A program made the translations under genes and the position numbers. Shown in pieces: positions 38,401 to 45,997 of a DNA stretch of 64,000 nt (its first letter is position 1; each line of letters opens with the position of its first letter). Source of the stretch: Cytophagaceae bacterium. Lineage in GTDB: Bacteria > Bacteroidota > Bacteroidia > Cytophagales > Flexibacteraceae. The notes beneath the pieces were generated by a model. The model was not told the DNA's origin. It did no database searches and worked only from the letters and a program-made list of their open reading frames with translations. Where the stretch lies: NCBI GenBank assembly GCA_027490155.1, contig JAIXYP010000067.1:49841-113840 (forward strand), given 5' to 3'.

Positions 38401-41400
38401 ACGGTACCTGGACAACAGCTGATGACGCAGGGGCAATTGGCGGGCGTCGTTACGTGGCGTCTTCTAGTGCTAATCCTGACTCAGCAGTCTTGCACCTTGT
38501 GGCTCCGTTCCCGGGCAACTATCACGTCGAGATTTTTGCTCAGACCAACTCTGGCAGGTTAGCAACAGGTACCCCACACCGTGTTTTTGCCAACGGTGTC
38601 TGGACCAACTTCACAGTGGATCAGCGTACTCAGGGTATCCCTTGGCTGCGCATCACGACCACCCCATTGGCATTCGCTGGTACTTATGACGAAAGGGTTG
38701 TCATCGGAGGCATCCCGCACGCTGCTGGAAGTTTTGGTGCGGATGCGGTGCGTTTGGTTTATGCTAATGGTGCCACTTGGCCTGCTGGCGGCAGTGTCCA
38801 GCTCGGTAGCCCAATGACGGTCAATACGAATCTTAACCTCCAGACCAACAAACTAGCCCTCCGGACCAATAACCTGACCCTTGGCACCTCTGCCACTATT
38901 AGCAATGCCAATAGCGCCCGCTATGTGGTGGCCAATAACTCCCTCGCCAGCGGCCGGTTAGTCCAGACTGTTGCGGCCTCCGAGGTTACCTTCCCAGTCG
39001 GTATTGACAGCAGCTATTCACCTGTCGCAATTACCAATGGTGGCAACCAAACCATCGGTGTCGCCGTCGTACAGGGTGTGCAACAGAGCGTTAGCACTGG
39101 TAGCTACGTCAGCGACAATATCGTGGATCGGACTTGGCTTGTTAGCCCAACGGCTCAGGCCACTGGTGCCACCGTTAAAGTTAGCTGGAACGGGCCCGGC
39201 CTTACCCCTAATAACGAACGCCCCGGTTTTGACCGCACCAGCGGTAGTTTATCCCTACTTGGCAGCACGACCACAACCTGGAACAACTTGGGTCAGCCAA
39301 CAGTCTCTGGTGTCAACCCATATACCGCAACGCGGACAGGCCAGGCCATCAATCCGAACAACTTTTACACCCTTAGCAGTGGTGCATTGGTTAGTCAGGA
39401 TCGCACCTGGAACGGTAGTGTTTCAACCGCTTGGGCCACCCCAGCCAACTGGACACCGTCCGGTGTGCCAACGGCGTATAGCAAAGTCATCATTCCTGGC
39501 TCCGTGCCAAATAATCCGCTCATTAGCAGTGGGGCTTTCACCTGCCTAGAGGTCGAGATCACGACCGGTACCCTCAATATCTCAGGTGGTACCCTGACCG
39601 TGAACTCGCACTTTACTCGGCGAGCAGGCGGCACTCTCAACCATACCGGTGGCACCATTAACATGGCAGGATCAGCTGCTAGCAGCATCATTGGCGCCAG
39701 TTCCTTCAACAACCTCACGATCACGAACGGCACCGGGGTAACCTTGCCCAATGCCACTACCACGGTCAACAACCTCACGATCGGTGCTGCTGGCAGGCTT
39801 AACTTTGCTGCCGATAGCATCAACACCAACCTCAACCTGAATGGCGTTTGGGACAATAGCCAAGGTGGTATCCTGAACCACCCTGCTGGCACAATTTCAC
39901 TAACAGGGTCAAGCATACAAGACCTCCGTGGTGTTAATACCTTCCGGAACCTTACGGTCAACAACACAGGTGGGGCCAATGTCTCTAGCACTGATACCAT
40001 CACTGGTACACTTACGCTTGTGAGTGGTAATCTGATCTTGGGTACATCGGACTTGGTGATGAAGGGTGCTTCTGCCAACGTCGTAGGTGGGAGTGCCAGC
40101 AGTTATGTCCAGACCAACACGACCAACGGCGGTGGATCTTTCATGACAATCGTTGGGAATACGGAGAAGGTTTTCCCGGTCGGTACCAGCACGTTTACTC
40201 CGGTTGCTGTTAATAATGGCAACAACAAATGGCACCGTGTGAGGGTCTATAATGGCTTATTGGACAATGGCCCGACAGGCCTTGCCCAGTCCGAAAAAGC
40301 TGTCAACCGCACCTGGTATATCGAGCCAGACTATACCAGAGAAGACATCCTGATGGATCAGGGAAGTACAGGTTACTCCTACGTCGATGTTGTCGAAACA
40401 CCTACCAGTATTCCGACAGGCTTCGGCCTATTTACAGGCGAAGGCTGGGGTGGATCGTTTTGGAAGCTTAACATTAACAACGGTTCATGCCTGGATTATG
40501 CCCAAATCATGCCTCCGTTCCAGACAACTGGCTTGTATGAGGTGTTTGTGTATTATCCTACTGGATCAAACAACGGAACCTGCCCATACCAGATCCGGCA
40601 TGCCAATGGCATTACGACCGTCAACGTCCCAATGTCCACCACTGGCAACAGCTGGATTTCGCTCGGTACCTATCAGTTTAACGCTGGGTCAGACCCGCTC
40701 AATGGGGCAATCCGTGTCGCAACCGCAACCGGTGGGTCATTTAGACATGTCGATGCCTTCAGGTTCAACTTCCGTGGGGCAGTAGGTGTTGGTACAACCA
40801 TCAAACTCGGCTGGAATAGTAGCGACGAGCTAGCTAACTTTGAGGCCTCTCGTGTTAAAATGGGTGCTCATAGCGGTAGCAGCAATGGCTGGCAGTTCCA
40901 GAACAACTTTGCTGTTACGGGCAGCAACCCGAAACAAAGCACCGTTACTGGTGTGGGTATCTTCCCGTACTTCTGTATCGGCGGATGGGGTAACAACCAA
41001 TGGGTTGGAGGTGCTGATAGCAACTGGGTCAACGCTAACAACTGGTCAATCGGTGTCCCTGGCCCTGATGACGATGTTGTGATCCCGGCTGTGGTCAATA
41101 GCAACCGTGGACCTCGTATCCGTACGGGTGATGTTGCCAACGCACGTTCACTATCCCTAATGGGTGGCAATAACGGACGGCTCCGCATCAGTGGTGGGGT
41201 CCTGAATCTGACTGGCAACTTCACCAACAATGGCACCTTCGTCCATACGGATGGCAAGGTGATCTTGTCAGGGTCCGCTCCGGCAGCCATTTCGGGTGTC
41301 AATGTATTTAGGCGTCTGGAGGTCCGGAACGGAAATGGCATCACCCTGCCGACCAGCACCACTACAGTAGCTGACTCATTCATTGTTAACAGTGGTACGC

Positions 41401-43295
41401 TTACCATGAACGGTGGTTTCCTGACCATCAATGGCCCTGTGAGACTCAACAACAGCAATAGCCGCATCGTGATGAACGATGGCCTCCTGACCGTCCGTGG
41501 TAACGTGGACAACAGCAACGGTGGCCAGATCGTCAGTAGTACTACTGCAGGCGCCGTTGACCTTGCTGGTACTGCCGCCCAAAGCATCACTGGTAACAGC
41601 ACCTTCCGGAACCTCACGATCAGTAATACCAGCACTGCCGGCGTTACCGTTTCAGGACTAGATAGCCTTCGTATCCTTCGTGATCTGACTGTTAATTCTG
41701 GCTCAAGGCTCACGATGGGCTCAGGCAAATTGGTTGTACTAAACAACTTGATCGGCAATGGTACGATGTTGCTGACCGGTAGCACTACCGAGATCCGGGG
41801 TACGAGCGTCCAAACGCTGTTTGGCACACCGGCCTTTGGCAACCTGACCATCAACAAAACAGGGGGTAGCCTCACTGTACCAGCAACCCTGACCACGACT
41901 GGACAGCTTTTGCTCACCAATGGTAACATCACCTTGCCAGCCAATGCGAACTATACACTTGGCTCTCTGAGGCTAGCCTCTGGTGGGGTCATGAACATCA
42001 CCGGAGGTACAGTCACGATCAGTGGCAACCTCGACAATAGTGGTGGCGGTATCCTGAACCATACTGATGGTCGGTTTACGTTTAGCGGTACTACGAAGGG
42101 CTCAGTCCTCGGCAGCCTCTCGTTAGATGATGTTACAGTCAATAAAACAGGCGCAACCGGGCAAGACTCTTTACTGGTGCCTTCTACTCTCAACATTCGG
42201 GGTAACCTAACCCTGACTCGAGGCTACCTCAAAACGGGCATGGAGGGGCTTCTATCACTAGGCAACAGCGCCACCATGTCATCCGAGACCAACACCGCAC
42301 GTGTGGTGGGTCGCCTCAGTCAGCTCCTGACCGTTAATGGCTCCCCAGTTACCTTTGCCGGGAATTTGGTAAGCATCAACCCCGGCGCCGAACAACTCGG
42401 TGCTGTTGATCTCGAAAGGATTAGTGGTCTTGGTATCCCGGGTGGCAGTTATGCCACAACTCCAGAGTTCCCGGTCAGCAAGTCGATTGATGCTATTTGG
42501 CGCATTGAGCCAGCTCAGCAACCAGCTAACCCCGTAACCATGACCCTACGCTGGACCTCAGCCATCGATAATGGCAACAACCGTAGTCTGAGGTTGTTTG
42601 CTTATCGTCGCCCTGCTCCTTATACCGGCAATTGGATCAAGAATGGCACCACGCCAATCACGATAAGCAATGATGTGGCCACCATCACCACCTCTGAGTT
42701 TAGTGAGTGGACCGTTGGTGATCAGAACAATCCACTTCCTGTCGAGCTTATCAGCTTCTTTGGCAACTGGAACGCCAAAGCCGAACAAGTTGACCTCGCT
42801 TGGTTGACCCAGACCGAAAAGGATAACAGCCACTTTGTGGTCGAGCGTAGTCAAGATCAGAAAGAGTGGTTGGCCGTAGGATCGGTACAAGGCCGTGGCA
42901 CCACATACGCACTTACCCGGTATAGCTTTGCTGACCCGAGTGCCCCAACTGGCCTTAACTACTATCGCCTCGTTCAGGTGGACTACAATGGTACTGCCAC
43001 CAAGTCCTACACCATTGCTGTCCAGGTCGGCACCGCCAGCACCAACTGGCGCATGTATCCTAACCCAACCTACAACAACCTGACCCTCGAGGCCTTTGGC
43101 GTCGAAGGCAATAACGTGTCGCTTAGCATCAATGATATGCTGGGCCGCAATGTCCTAGCCGAACAAGTGAGGGTTAATGTTGGCGGACAGGTACTACACA
43201 GGGTCAGTATGCAACACCTAGCAACCGGTATGTATGTCGTCAAGGTAACAGACATTGACGGCAATACCCGTAGCTCCCTTATTGAGAAGAAGTAA
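29418..43295 (+). CDS. 4,625-residue T9SS giant surface protein
   Basis: Signal peptide at residues 1-27 (LVVFTVLILALNATAQ). Residues ~308-728 hold ELWxxDGT repeats (GYELWRSDGSSGGT, GTELWRTDGTAGGT). PKD-like domains lie around 1480-1680 (YVWTVPTGA). Two Rossmann-like modules follow at ~1675-2215 (EALILAGSMALTPGEIVLRN; AKIIYLTNTLSPAQALDSRD). Three golvesin/xanthan-lyase-C-like domains lie near 2330-2472, 2985-3118 and 3635-3792; the first ends in LRVDAIRFVRN. Long beta-solenoid-like stretches rich in NNGTF and LTISNG phrases fill the rest. The last ~85 residues (YPNPTYNNLTLEAFG to the Lys-Lys end) are a T9SS type A sorting domain. No complete catalytic site is obvious. Adhesion or surface-layer function is inferred. 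It is a single-gene unit with its own terminator. Confidence 0.92.
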   Translation: MNVKLYTRLVGLVVFTVLILALNATAQVTPDVWNRVNRGFAKCAVIGGFAGEAEWYTDDFDVQQMINRRGEMYAYITYGNGGTNTAACGAGLFRHDTVSNRWIKVANSITDKISMFTNNTEIIASSGYPNNATYRFTTDYINFPSGWQTIISLTWDKIPNNGCRTTQSEFGAGGQITQYVGDTVFVVQYNPCGNSNQVVKYFVGGNFVVEFPTDIYVDVMGDMPWQGITQTWLRTGDPFYDFDISAPIAGLFKYFNTNKYQANNMKVPDFIWTWDPRAMPAAQYPAMMPFKTDIVGLGGNAYYTQDDGINGFEFWRSNGTSGGTSMVRDITTGQNRESKGGHKRFPKNMTPMGGNIYMAAYGPTTGYELWRSDGSSGGTNLLLDIWTGNNGSDPNSSNPSNFLVAGSTLFFTATNGSNGTELWRTDGTAGGTVMVADIATGSSSSNPSSLTLVGTTLFFSAANSSGDRELYRCASPYTTVTQVRDINAGGSSDPQQLFAHDGILFFSATDGVTGRELWKSEAPFGSINTTLVRNIWTGSGSTGNGNPKNFFSLGNRLLFQANDSTNGAELWSAVAPYNTGSTALLVNINTSATASSFPNLFTAIGDTVFFRANTNTHGFELWKSGGTSASTRRVADMNVGTGSSSPSFLTVFDNRIYFTANNGTGGRELYFTSQAPFISVTRVEIAPGTASSAPTNLSVIGSRLYFAANDGTNGFELYSLVAGGAPTLVQNVSKSGSPYGWRNISKGPDYTNLTGNSNPFDNENPGFDYYDQDTWVLVRASKSQIGLASASRPILSFDKKQMYITTQTGAYRWIGSGWEWILSIREGFGIYPTSNGLYLTSRSGIRRINGAVTQSIGNRDFYPTCVHSSISDLTSPNDGVTLYCTKFDMRNPAVCGWSNGTGALMGIYRLTLDPDKTGSTRNLTVSAAGYIGGNQADQPVGVAWGGRPANVANRKTDLFVAGNFGTTDPGLKGRRPATDITFNSGGYTTTTSAKALVYRYNAATDTLKEIIYLGTNATDVVYDFEYINQKPAAGIGRRMAITGTFGVVVLDSLGRLLWRIDNASLPGISSGKTLVDIDRNGHVVVMRSNAVSYSHPFRIFDENGTPITGVTNAFREFAHDVAIQNDTVVVTGFRNGCLPGTRPYCGGAGGNPGQSCGGAEVQTAYLYYYKKGATATAAMDIYGKTYDYPDGAQGRDIADTRGYLVNFGADGKLYFAGESAGSETIYRWPGIEDCTAELNSVRLGICDGTVNVINGSVSTAGLRAVSTGSDLSNTASAHLTFYGRINYQKVSPGGYCEVEKGEFIIPRNSDGKSNTFRISGNDGYITADASSAVYVIGSSAFKFAGRDAQKVNGQAIGDYNGDMTVLVTNKNFSGVRFWGAMSKAPSAAGGPGASGAGRGIAVLDTLVAYVARIDTLNMHTFAPTQSLTSMGLTKTKPDGYLAIFHSDLSKFANRDSIIETVRSGDTIIPPDFTRLKANYTVSRTSVCVVGGSNNNVTFADASTLLNPTNNANWRWKITWDFGSGAQLVSGMQTFTGTANNLLTGYTPPTVRWTTTGLKTVLLRMTGLHPTFDSVSVTETKFNFINVLPTTATANTLSGAGSTCSGGVAEYEVFFDQTTAFGITSYVWTVPTGATIMSGQGSSKVRVKFGATSGNVAVYGVMPCGNTTTTSRSVTITTPTREALILAGSMALTPGEIVLRNELISRGYNVVVREDNDFDTLDFYCRNIIVVTPTADSAFVGDKLRRNTTPVIIMNPRLLPTMAMTPGVFGSGYGFATNQRQINVINAGPNDLLGGMTTGNQTVLSANIGKQMGWGNPNANAVKIAQVSSNATQVSYFAFAAGAVMNNSYPAPARRVFLFPGERLAIDSLNALGTTLLGRAICYATNTCNIPTITVVAPSRTSFYPFDSASFRFTTSGTFASGNVFTIQWSDRFGDFSNSTNTITTTLSGTNPTFRLIQDPMPTLQVGTNYAIRITSSNPATFSNTITGITLFDALTGPAKIIYLTNTLSPAQALDSRDTSVVAALARTGLPVDYVRSQDLNNLRMAGAKLIVLGPLASYSSTFNTLFNTLKVINIPVLNMTNERLDANGLSYVTTTGGYGVHTQDALNIILSNTNLFAYDQDGVIPLHAQTRVATTTNYYISQGVMGSGATITSRVSGAVTDAAFSMHYETGALMANGVTAPARRAFFGLKYDSNPVFNTLSVEARIFFDRMVRYLIGQPAVEIASATVAGGGSLCTNSSVSVNLTGTTGFNDNNQFFVELSGPTGSFTDPGYPVLLASNSGNAPSNISFTVPTGLPASDKFRMRVRSSSPVRQMFVNDTTLHVMMDDRRGSTRSSNLSLNSSNGFTNDDFSSGFTSINSYTAQVYGSSYMEVTGSTSTNFLRYTPTLPRTGNYEVQVIYPNLASARSASQFRIISNSGTTTVTINQTINSNRWVSLGSYAFTAGTTGYVEILGNQTNLRVDAIRFVRNTNHPNRAPSAGDKQFTVGNIWTGLADNNWHNAANWSLCNPTATGVPDSTTLALIPGSLSNPANFPIISTGNAEVRSLTISNGDAKLWVRNGRTLRATLSIANEDTLRFMEGAGAIGSGTKATILTNNNMIFVDEAAHIKADITNQGIFRVMNYASTGLTTFNKFDNLATGSFFTLGAKRVAVTNGFTSANVFSLAEGTNFTGTYTQSAGVDTTRRFCVVNGDVNINAGTLNIHTTTTGDSTRFNGNITSAIGSSIVWGANRNLRIRVTGVLTNNGTMSIGNGTNSDRPIHIIDANIVNNGTFSYGCNPGGNPGFSCRSFVNNGLFEAALGNTNNQHVWLGGVITNNGIMNVAGTQARIFEFEEIINNASLNIGKGILYGRRFINNASGVANLGGPYTSTTAASLLTNIVTIDNFGILKMGEYASTTNGLGFRLNTHSLTNRAGATLEIGRVTSTGTNTNRTVICHGNFVNDGTLTLNADLNMASKASRTQEIRGVSAVNTLTVSNLAVAADTGYTSQFDVGRRNLLYGTWTTADDAGAIGGRRYVASSSANPDSAVLHLVAPFPGNYHVEIFAQTNSGRLATGTPHRVFANGVWTNFTVDQRTQGIPWLRITTTPLAFAGTYDERVVIGGIPHAAGSFGADAVRLVYANGATWPAGGSVQLGSPMTVNTNLNLQTNKLALRTNNLTLGTSATISNANSARYVVANNSLASGRLVQTVAASEVTFPVGIDSSYSPVAITNGGNQTIGVAVVQGVQQSVSTGSYVSDNIVDRTWLVSPTAQATGATVKVSWNGPGLTPNNERPGFDRTSGSLSLLGSTTTTWNNLGQPTVSGVNPYTATRTGQAINPNNFYTLSSGALVSQDRTWNGSVSTAWATPANWTPSGVPTAYSKVIIPGSVPNNPLISSGAFTCLEVEITTGTLNISGGTLTVNSHFTRRAGGTLNHTGGTINMAGSAASSIIGASSFNNLTITNGTGVTLPNATTTVNNLTIGAAGRLNFAADSINTNLNLNGVWDNSQGGILNHPAGTISLTGSSIQDLRGVNTFRNLTVNNTGGANVSSTDTITGTLTLVSGNLILGTSDLVMKGASANVVGGSASSYVQTNTTNGGGSFMTIVGNTEKVFPVGTSTFTPVAVNNGNNKWHRVRVYNGLLDNGPTGLAQSEKAVNRTWYIEPDYTREDILMDQGSTGYSYVDVVETPTSIPTGFGLFTGEGWGGSFWKLNINNGSCLDYAQIMPPFQTTGLYEVFVYYPTGSNNGTCPYQIRHANGITTVNVPMSTTGNSWISLGTYQFNAGSDPLNGAIRVATATGGSFRHVDAFRFNFRGAVGVGTTIKLGWNSSDELANFEASRVKMGAHSGSSNGWQFQNNFAVTGSNPKQSTVTGVGIFPYFCIGGWGNNQWVGGADSNWVNANNWSIGVPGPDDDVVIPAVVNSNRGPRIRTGDVANARSLSLMGGNNGRLRISGGVLNLTGNFTNNGTFVHTDGKVILSGSAPAAISGVNVFRRLEVRNGNGITLPTSTTTVADSFIVNSGTLTMNGGFLTINGPVRLNNSNSRIVMNDGLLTVRGNVDNSNGGQIVSSTTAGAVDLAGTAAQSITGNSTFRNLTISNTSTAGVTVSGLDSLRILRDLTVNSGSRLTMGSGKLVVLNNLIGNGTMLLTGSTTEIRGTSVQTLFGTPAFGNLTINKTGGSLTVPATLTTTGQLLLTNGNITLPANANYTLGSLRLASGGVMNITGGTVTISGNLDNSGGGILNHTDGRFTFSGTTKGSVLGSLSLDDVTVNKTGATGQDSLLVPSTLNIRGNLTLTRGYLKTGMEGLLSLGNSATMSSETNTARVVGRLSQLLTVNGSPVTFAGNLVSINPGAEQLGAVDLERISGLGIPGGSYATTPEFPVSKSIDAIWRIEPAQQPANPVTMTLRWTSAIDNGNNRSLRLFAYRRPAPYTGNWIKNGTTPITISNDVATITTSEFSEWTVGDQNNPLPVELISFFGNWNAKAEQVDLAWLTQTEKDNSHFVVERSQDQKEWLAVGSVQGRGTTYALTRYSFADPSAPTGLNYYRLVQVDYNGTATKSYTIAVQVGTASTNWRMYPNPTYNNLTLEAFGVEGNNVSLSINDMLGRNVLAEQVRVNVGGQVLHRVSMQHLATGMYVVKVTDIDGNTRSSLIEKK

Positions 43296-43321
43296 GTCGC
43301 TGCCCTTTCGCTCTTAATCCC

Positions 43322-43365
43322 CAATGGCCACCACTCCGTATTTGAGGCTTGGTGGCCATTGTTTT
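43322..43365 (+). terminator. Terminator of the giant surface gene
   Basis: Perfect 12-bp stem (43322-43333 with 43350-43361), 16-nt loop, followed by TTTT. It starts 27 nt after the stop codon. Confidence 0.8.
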
Positions 43366-43481
43366 GACCGGGCTGACCATCATTAGGCTTCTTTCCTTAG
43401 GTTATCTGCTTCGCATTCAGTGCCTTGGCTACATCTGTCGTATCCTGACTGGCGTATGGTGTTTTTTGTTGTTTTTAGTCG

Positions 43482-43489
43482 TATATTTG
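43482..43489 (+). promoter_or_regulatory. -7 element of the TPR/ribH region
   Basis: TATATTTG matches TAnnTTTG, 25 nt before the ATG at 43515, implying a leader of about 20 nt. TTG triplets upstream are too close for a standard -33 element. Confidence 0.5.
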
Positions 43490-43514
43490 CACCCTTAAAT
43501 AATTTACCTAAGTA

Positions 43515-44222
43515 ATGGCCGAACCTATAGAAGCCACCACAGCCGAAAACAAGGAGCTCACGACTGGCGAAACGTCATCCGTATCTTTTGATTCAGGCGA
43601 TTTTCTGGCAAAGAACCAAAGCACCATCATCCTGATTGTTGCCGCCATTTTGGTCGGTACCCTCGGGTTCTTCGGATACAAATACTACGTCAACGAGCAA
43701 GACACTGAGGCCCAAACCCAGATGTTCAAGTCCGTTTTCTACTTCGAGGCTGATAGCCTTGACAAGGCCCTGAAGGGTAGTGGTGGTAACCCAGGCCTAG
43801 AGCAGATTGCTGCTGACTACGGGGGCACCCCTGCTGCTAACCAAGCCCATTACTATTGCGGTGTCATCTACCTCAAGAAGGGTAAATTCACTGAGGCCAT
43901 CGAGCACTTAGGGCAAGTTAGCTTTGGTGATGCCTTGGTTCAGGCCCGTACCTATAGCCTATTGGGCGATGCTCACCTTGAGCTCAAACAATATGACGAG
44001 GCTGTCAGCAACTACAAAAAAGCTGCTGACTACCAGCCTAACAAGTTCTTCACCCCTGGCTACCTGATGAAGTTGGCCTTGGCGCAAGAGCTCAATAATG
44101 ACCTCTCTGGTGCCATCGCATCCTACAACATCGTCATCACCAAATATGGTGACCAAGGTGATGCTGCTGATGCCAAGAAGTACAAGGCCCTAGCCGAAGA
44201 AAAATCTGGTGCTGCCAAATAG
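43515..44222 (+). CDS. Membrane-anchored tetratricopeptide repeat protein
   Basis: 235 residues. A polar N-terminal ~35 residues precede one transmembrane helix (residues ~36-56, IILIVAAILVGTLGFFGYKY), giving a YfgM-like layout with the C-terminal part probably periplasmic. TPR units cover ~85-230: YCGVIYLKKGKFTEAIEHLG, YSLLGDAHLELKQYDEAVSN and LALAQELNNDLSGAIASYN. TPR proteins of this form often lie beside ribH in Bacteroidota, as here. It probably acts as a scaffold or chaperone partner; the client is unknown. A terminator separates it from ribH, so they may be separate units. Confidence 0.85.
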   Translation: MAEPIEATTAENKELTTGETSSVSFDSGDFLAKNQSTIILIVAAILVGTLGFFGYKYYVNEQDTEAQTQMFKSVFYFEADSLDKALKGSGGNPGLEQIAADYGGTPAANQAHYYCGVIYLKKGKFTEAIEHLGQVSFGDALVQARTYSLLGDAHLELKQYDEAVSNYKKAADYQPNKFFTPGYLMKLALAQELNNDLSGAIASYNIVITKYGDQGDAADAKKYKALAEEKSGAAK

Positions 44223-44256
44223 TTTAGGCTAGTAACCATTCCATTACGATATCTTG

Positions 44257-44298
44257 CAAAGGGCAGTCAGGTCACATACCAGGCTGCCCTTTGTTTTT
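44257..44298 (+). terminator. Terminator between the TPR gene and ribH
   Basis: Perfect 10-bp stem (44257-44266 with 44284-44293), then TTTTT. It lies 34 nt after the TPR stop codon. Confidence 0.85.
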
Positions 44299-44368
44299 GA
44301 TTGGACCTATTGCTGATTGCTAGGCCTAATCATATCACTCAATCCACCAACACTACCCACAAACCACT

Positions 44369-44899
44369 ATGGCTACCACTAACCTTAGCACCGTACATGA
44401 CTACCAGCCCGAAGGCAATGTCAAAAACTACCGTATCGGCATCGTTACCGCCCAATGGAACCCCGAGGTAACAGGGGCCTTATTGCGTGGTGCCGTCCAT
44501 ACGCTGGACCGCTACGGTGTGCCCCAGGCCAATATCCTGACCCACTCTGTGCCCGGCAGCTTCGAGCTCACCCTAGGGGCCCAGTGGCTTGCCCAGCAGC
44601 ATAACATCGATGCCGTCATCTGCCTTGGATGTATCATCCAGGGCGAAACCCGCCATTTTGACTTCATCAGCCAGGCTGTAGCTACCGGTATTACGGAGGT
44701 TGCCCTCAAGACTAACAAGCCCATCATCTTCGGTGTCCTGACCCCTAACGATCAGCAACAGGCCCTCGACCGTGCTGGTGGTGTCCACGGCAACAAAGGT
44801 GACGAAGCCGCCATCACTGCCCTCCAGATGCTGGACTTAAACGATGCCTTGCTCAAAAGTAGTGGGCTCCAGACTCCTATCGGTTTCATAGGTCGGTAG
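44369..44899 (+). CDS. ribH: 6,7-dimethyl-8-ribityllumazine synthase
   Basis: 176 residues. It condenses 5-amino-6-ribitylaminouracil with 3,4-dihydroxy-2-butanone 4-phosphate in riboflavin synthesis; family members form pentamers or icosahedral shells. Motifs: RIGIVTAQWNPEVTGALL (substrate-binding loop), VPGSFELTLGAQWLA, VICLGCIIQGETRHFDFI with the catalytic His of RHFDF, and GVLTPNDQQQALDRAG. About 20 extra N-terminal residues precede the core, common in this phylum. No riboswitch is visible in the short leader. Confidence 0.96.
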   Translation: MATTNLSTVHDYQPEGNVKNYRIGIVTAQWNPEVTGALLRGAVHTLDRYGVPQANILTHSVPGSFELTLGAQWLAQQHNIDAVICLGCIIQGETRHFDFISQAVATGITEVALKTNKPIIFGVLTPNDQQQALDRAGGVHGNKGDEAAITALQMLDLNDALLKSSGLQTPIGFIGR

Positions 44900-44986
44900 T
44901 GCTTATTTGGGTCCGATTAGACCAATCATTTTGTACCTTGATGACGCTTGGCCCATCCCGGGTCCAGTTGATCCTGAGCTTACAAA

Positions 44987-45844
44987 ATGGAAAAGATCGC
45001 TCCGCAAATCATGGGTACGCTATTATGGCGGTACCTGTGGCACTTAGTCATCGTTCTGATATTGTCTCTTATACCTTCGGCTGGAGACCTAATGGCACAG
45101 GTTGGTCCGCCCCAGAGTCCTTTTCCTGCCCAACCTGGTGCTGATCGATCCCGAACCTATGCCTTTAGTCCGCAAACGGCCGAAGGGTATGCCTTCCAGA
45201 TTGGTGGCGGTCTAGGATCCTTTTCGGTCGCTAGCAGCAGCATCAATCTGCAGGGGTCCATCGGTGGGCAGTATCATTTGTCCTCTTGGTTATCGATCGG
45301 TGGCTTTGCTGGTGGCACCATCGGTGGATACGAGACGCGTGATGCCTTGGCTGGGTTACGTTCGGCCATTGGTGCCGACACCAGCCAAGATGGTACCGAC
45401 CAAACTGTCCTTGGCTACTACCTGATGTTAGGCCCGCGTTTTTCGACCCATATTGACCAAACCAGTTGGCATTTCAGTCCGCTGATTGGCGTGTCTGGCC
45501 TTACGCGCTTTGGCTTTAAGCTTGACGATGCTGGTGCACGCAAACCACTGGCGGTAAAGCAGCAGCATCAGTACGAACCTAATTTTTCGGCCAATCCTGC
45601 GCTGACCTTTGGCCTCTCGGCAGGGTTTGACCGGCCCTTATCTGGCAAATGGCGCTGGGGATTAGAGCTTAGATACCTCCTGATTTCTGGCGTTCGGTAC
45701 AGATCCCAATTCATCGAGTCCTTTAGCGCAATCAAGCCTTCCGGTCCGTCCTTACCCGATGTGGACTTTGGCAATGCCTTTAATGTCTCGATGGTTCAGC
45801 TGGGTCTCAACTTTACATTTCTTGATCGACAGGCTAACCCCTGA
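44987..45844 (+). CDS. Outer-membrane beta-barrel protein
   Basis: 285 residues. A hydrophobic leader (HLVIVLILSLIPSAG, cut near DLMAQ) precedes a Pro-rich linker. From about residue 65 there are alternating short strands typical of an 8-10-strand barrel: YAFQIGGGLGSFSVASSS, INLQGSIGGQYHLSSWLSIG, RFSTHIDQTSWHFSPLIGV, RWGLELRYLLIS and VSMVQLGLNFTFLD. It ends in a beta strand (FTFLDRQANP). It resembles the PorT/OmpW-like barrels annotated generically in Bacteroidota; I cannot name a subfamily. Located 87 nt after ribH, with no clear terminator between. Confidence 0.75.
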   Translation: MEKIAPQIMGTLLWRYLWHLVIVLILSLIPSAGDLMAQVGPPQSPFPAQPGADRSRTYAFSPQTAEGYAFQIGGGLGSFSVASSSINLQGSIGGQYHLSSWLSIGGFAGGTIGGYETRDALAGLRSAIGADTSQDGTDQTVLGYYLMLGPRFSTHIDQTSWHFSPLIGVSGLTRFGFKLDDAGARKPLAVKQQHQYEPNFSANPALTFGLSAGFDRPLSGKWRWGLELRYLLISGVRYRSQFIESFSAIKPSGPSLPDVDFGNAFNVSMVQLGLNFTFLDRQANP

Positions 45845-45926
45845 TCTTTTGACCACAAGTTATCGGTCCAAGTTGATTTGGCATAGACCTGCTTCGGAAA
45901 TGCCTAGTATCTGGATCAAGGCGATC

Positions 45927-45958
45927 TTGACTTTGCGTATTCCAAATGATTACTTTTG
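45927..45958 (+). promoter_or_regulatory. Promoter of the GEVED surface protein (TTG-N21-TACTTTTG)
   Basis: TTG at 45927-45929 and TACTTTTG at 45951-45958, 21 nt apart; the ATG follows at 45998. A full -33/-7 match with a leader of ~33 nt. Confidence 0.65.
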
Positions 45959-45997
45959 GAAAATTCCGATTTACTCACCAACTGACCAATACGCTTT

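Noticed and set aside
40868..41944. Long open frame (358 codons) antisense to the giant surface gene
   Set aside because: It lies wholly inside a coherent T9SS gene and is low-complexity Val/Leu/Pro text caused by the repetitive codons of the sense strand. Similar frames at 39395-40078 and elsewhere are rejected for the same reason.
44223..44368. FMN riboswitch upstream of ribH
   Set aside because: The only structure between the TPR gene and ribH is a terminator; the remaining ~70 nt is too short for an FMN aptamer.
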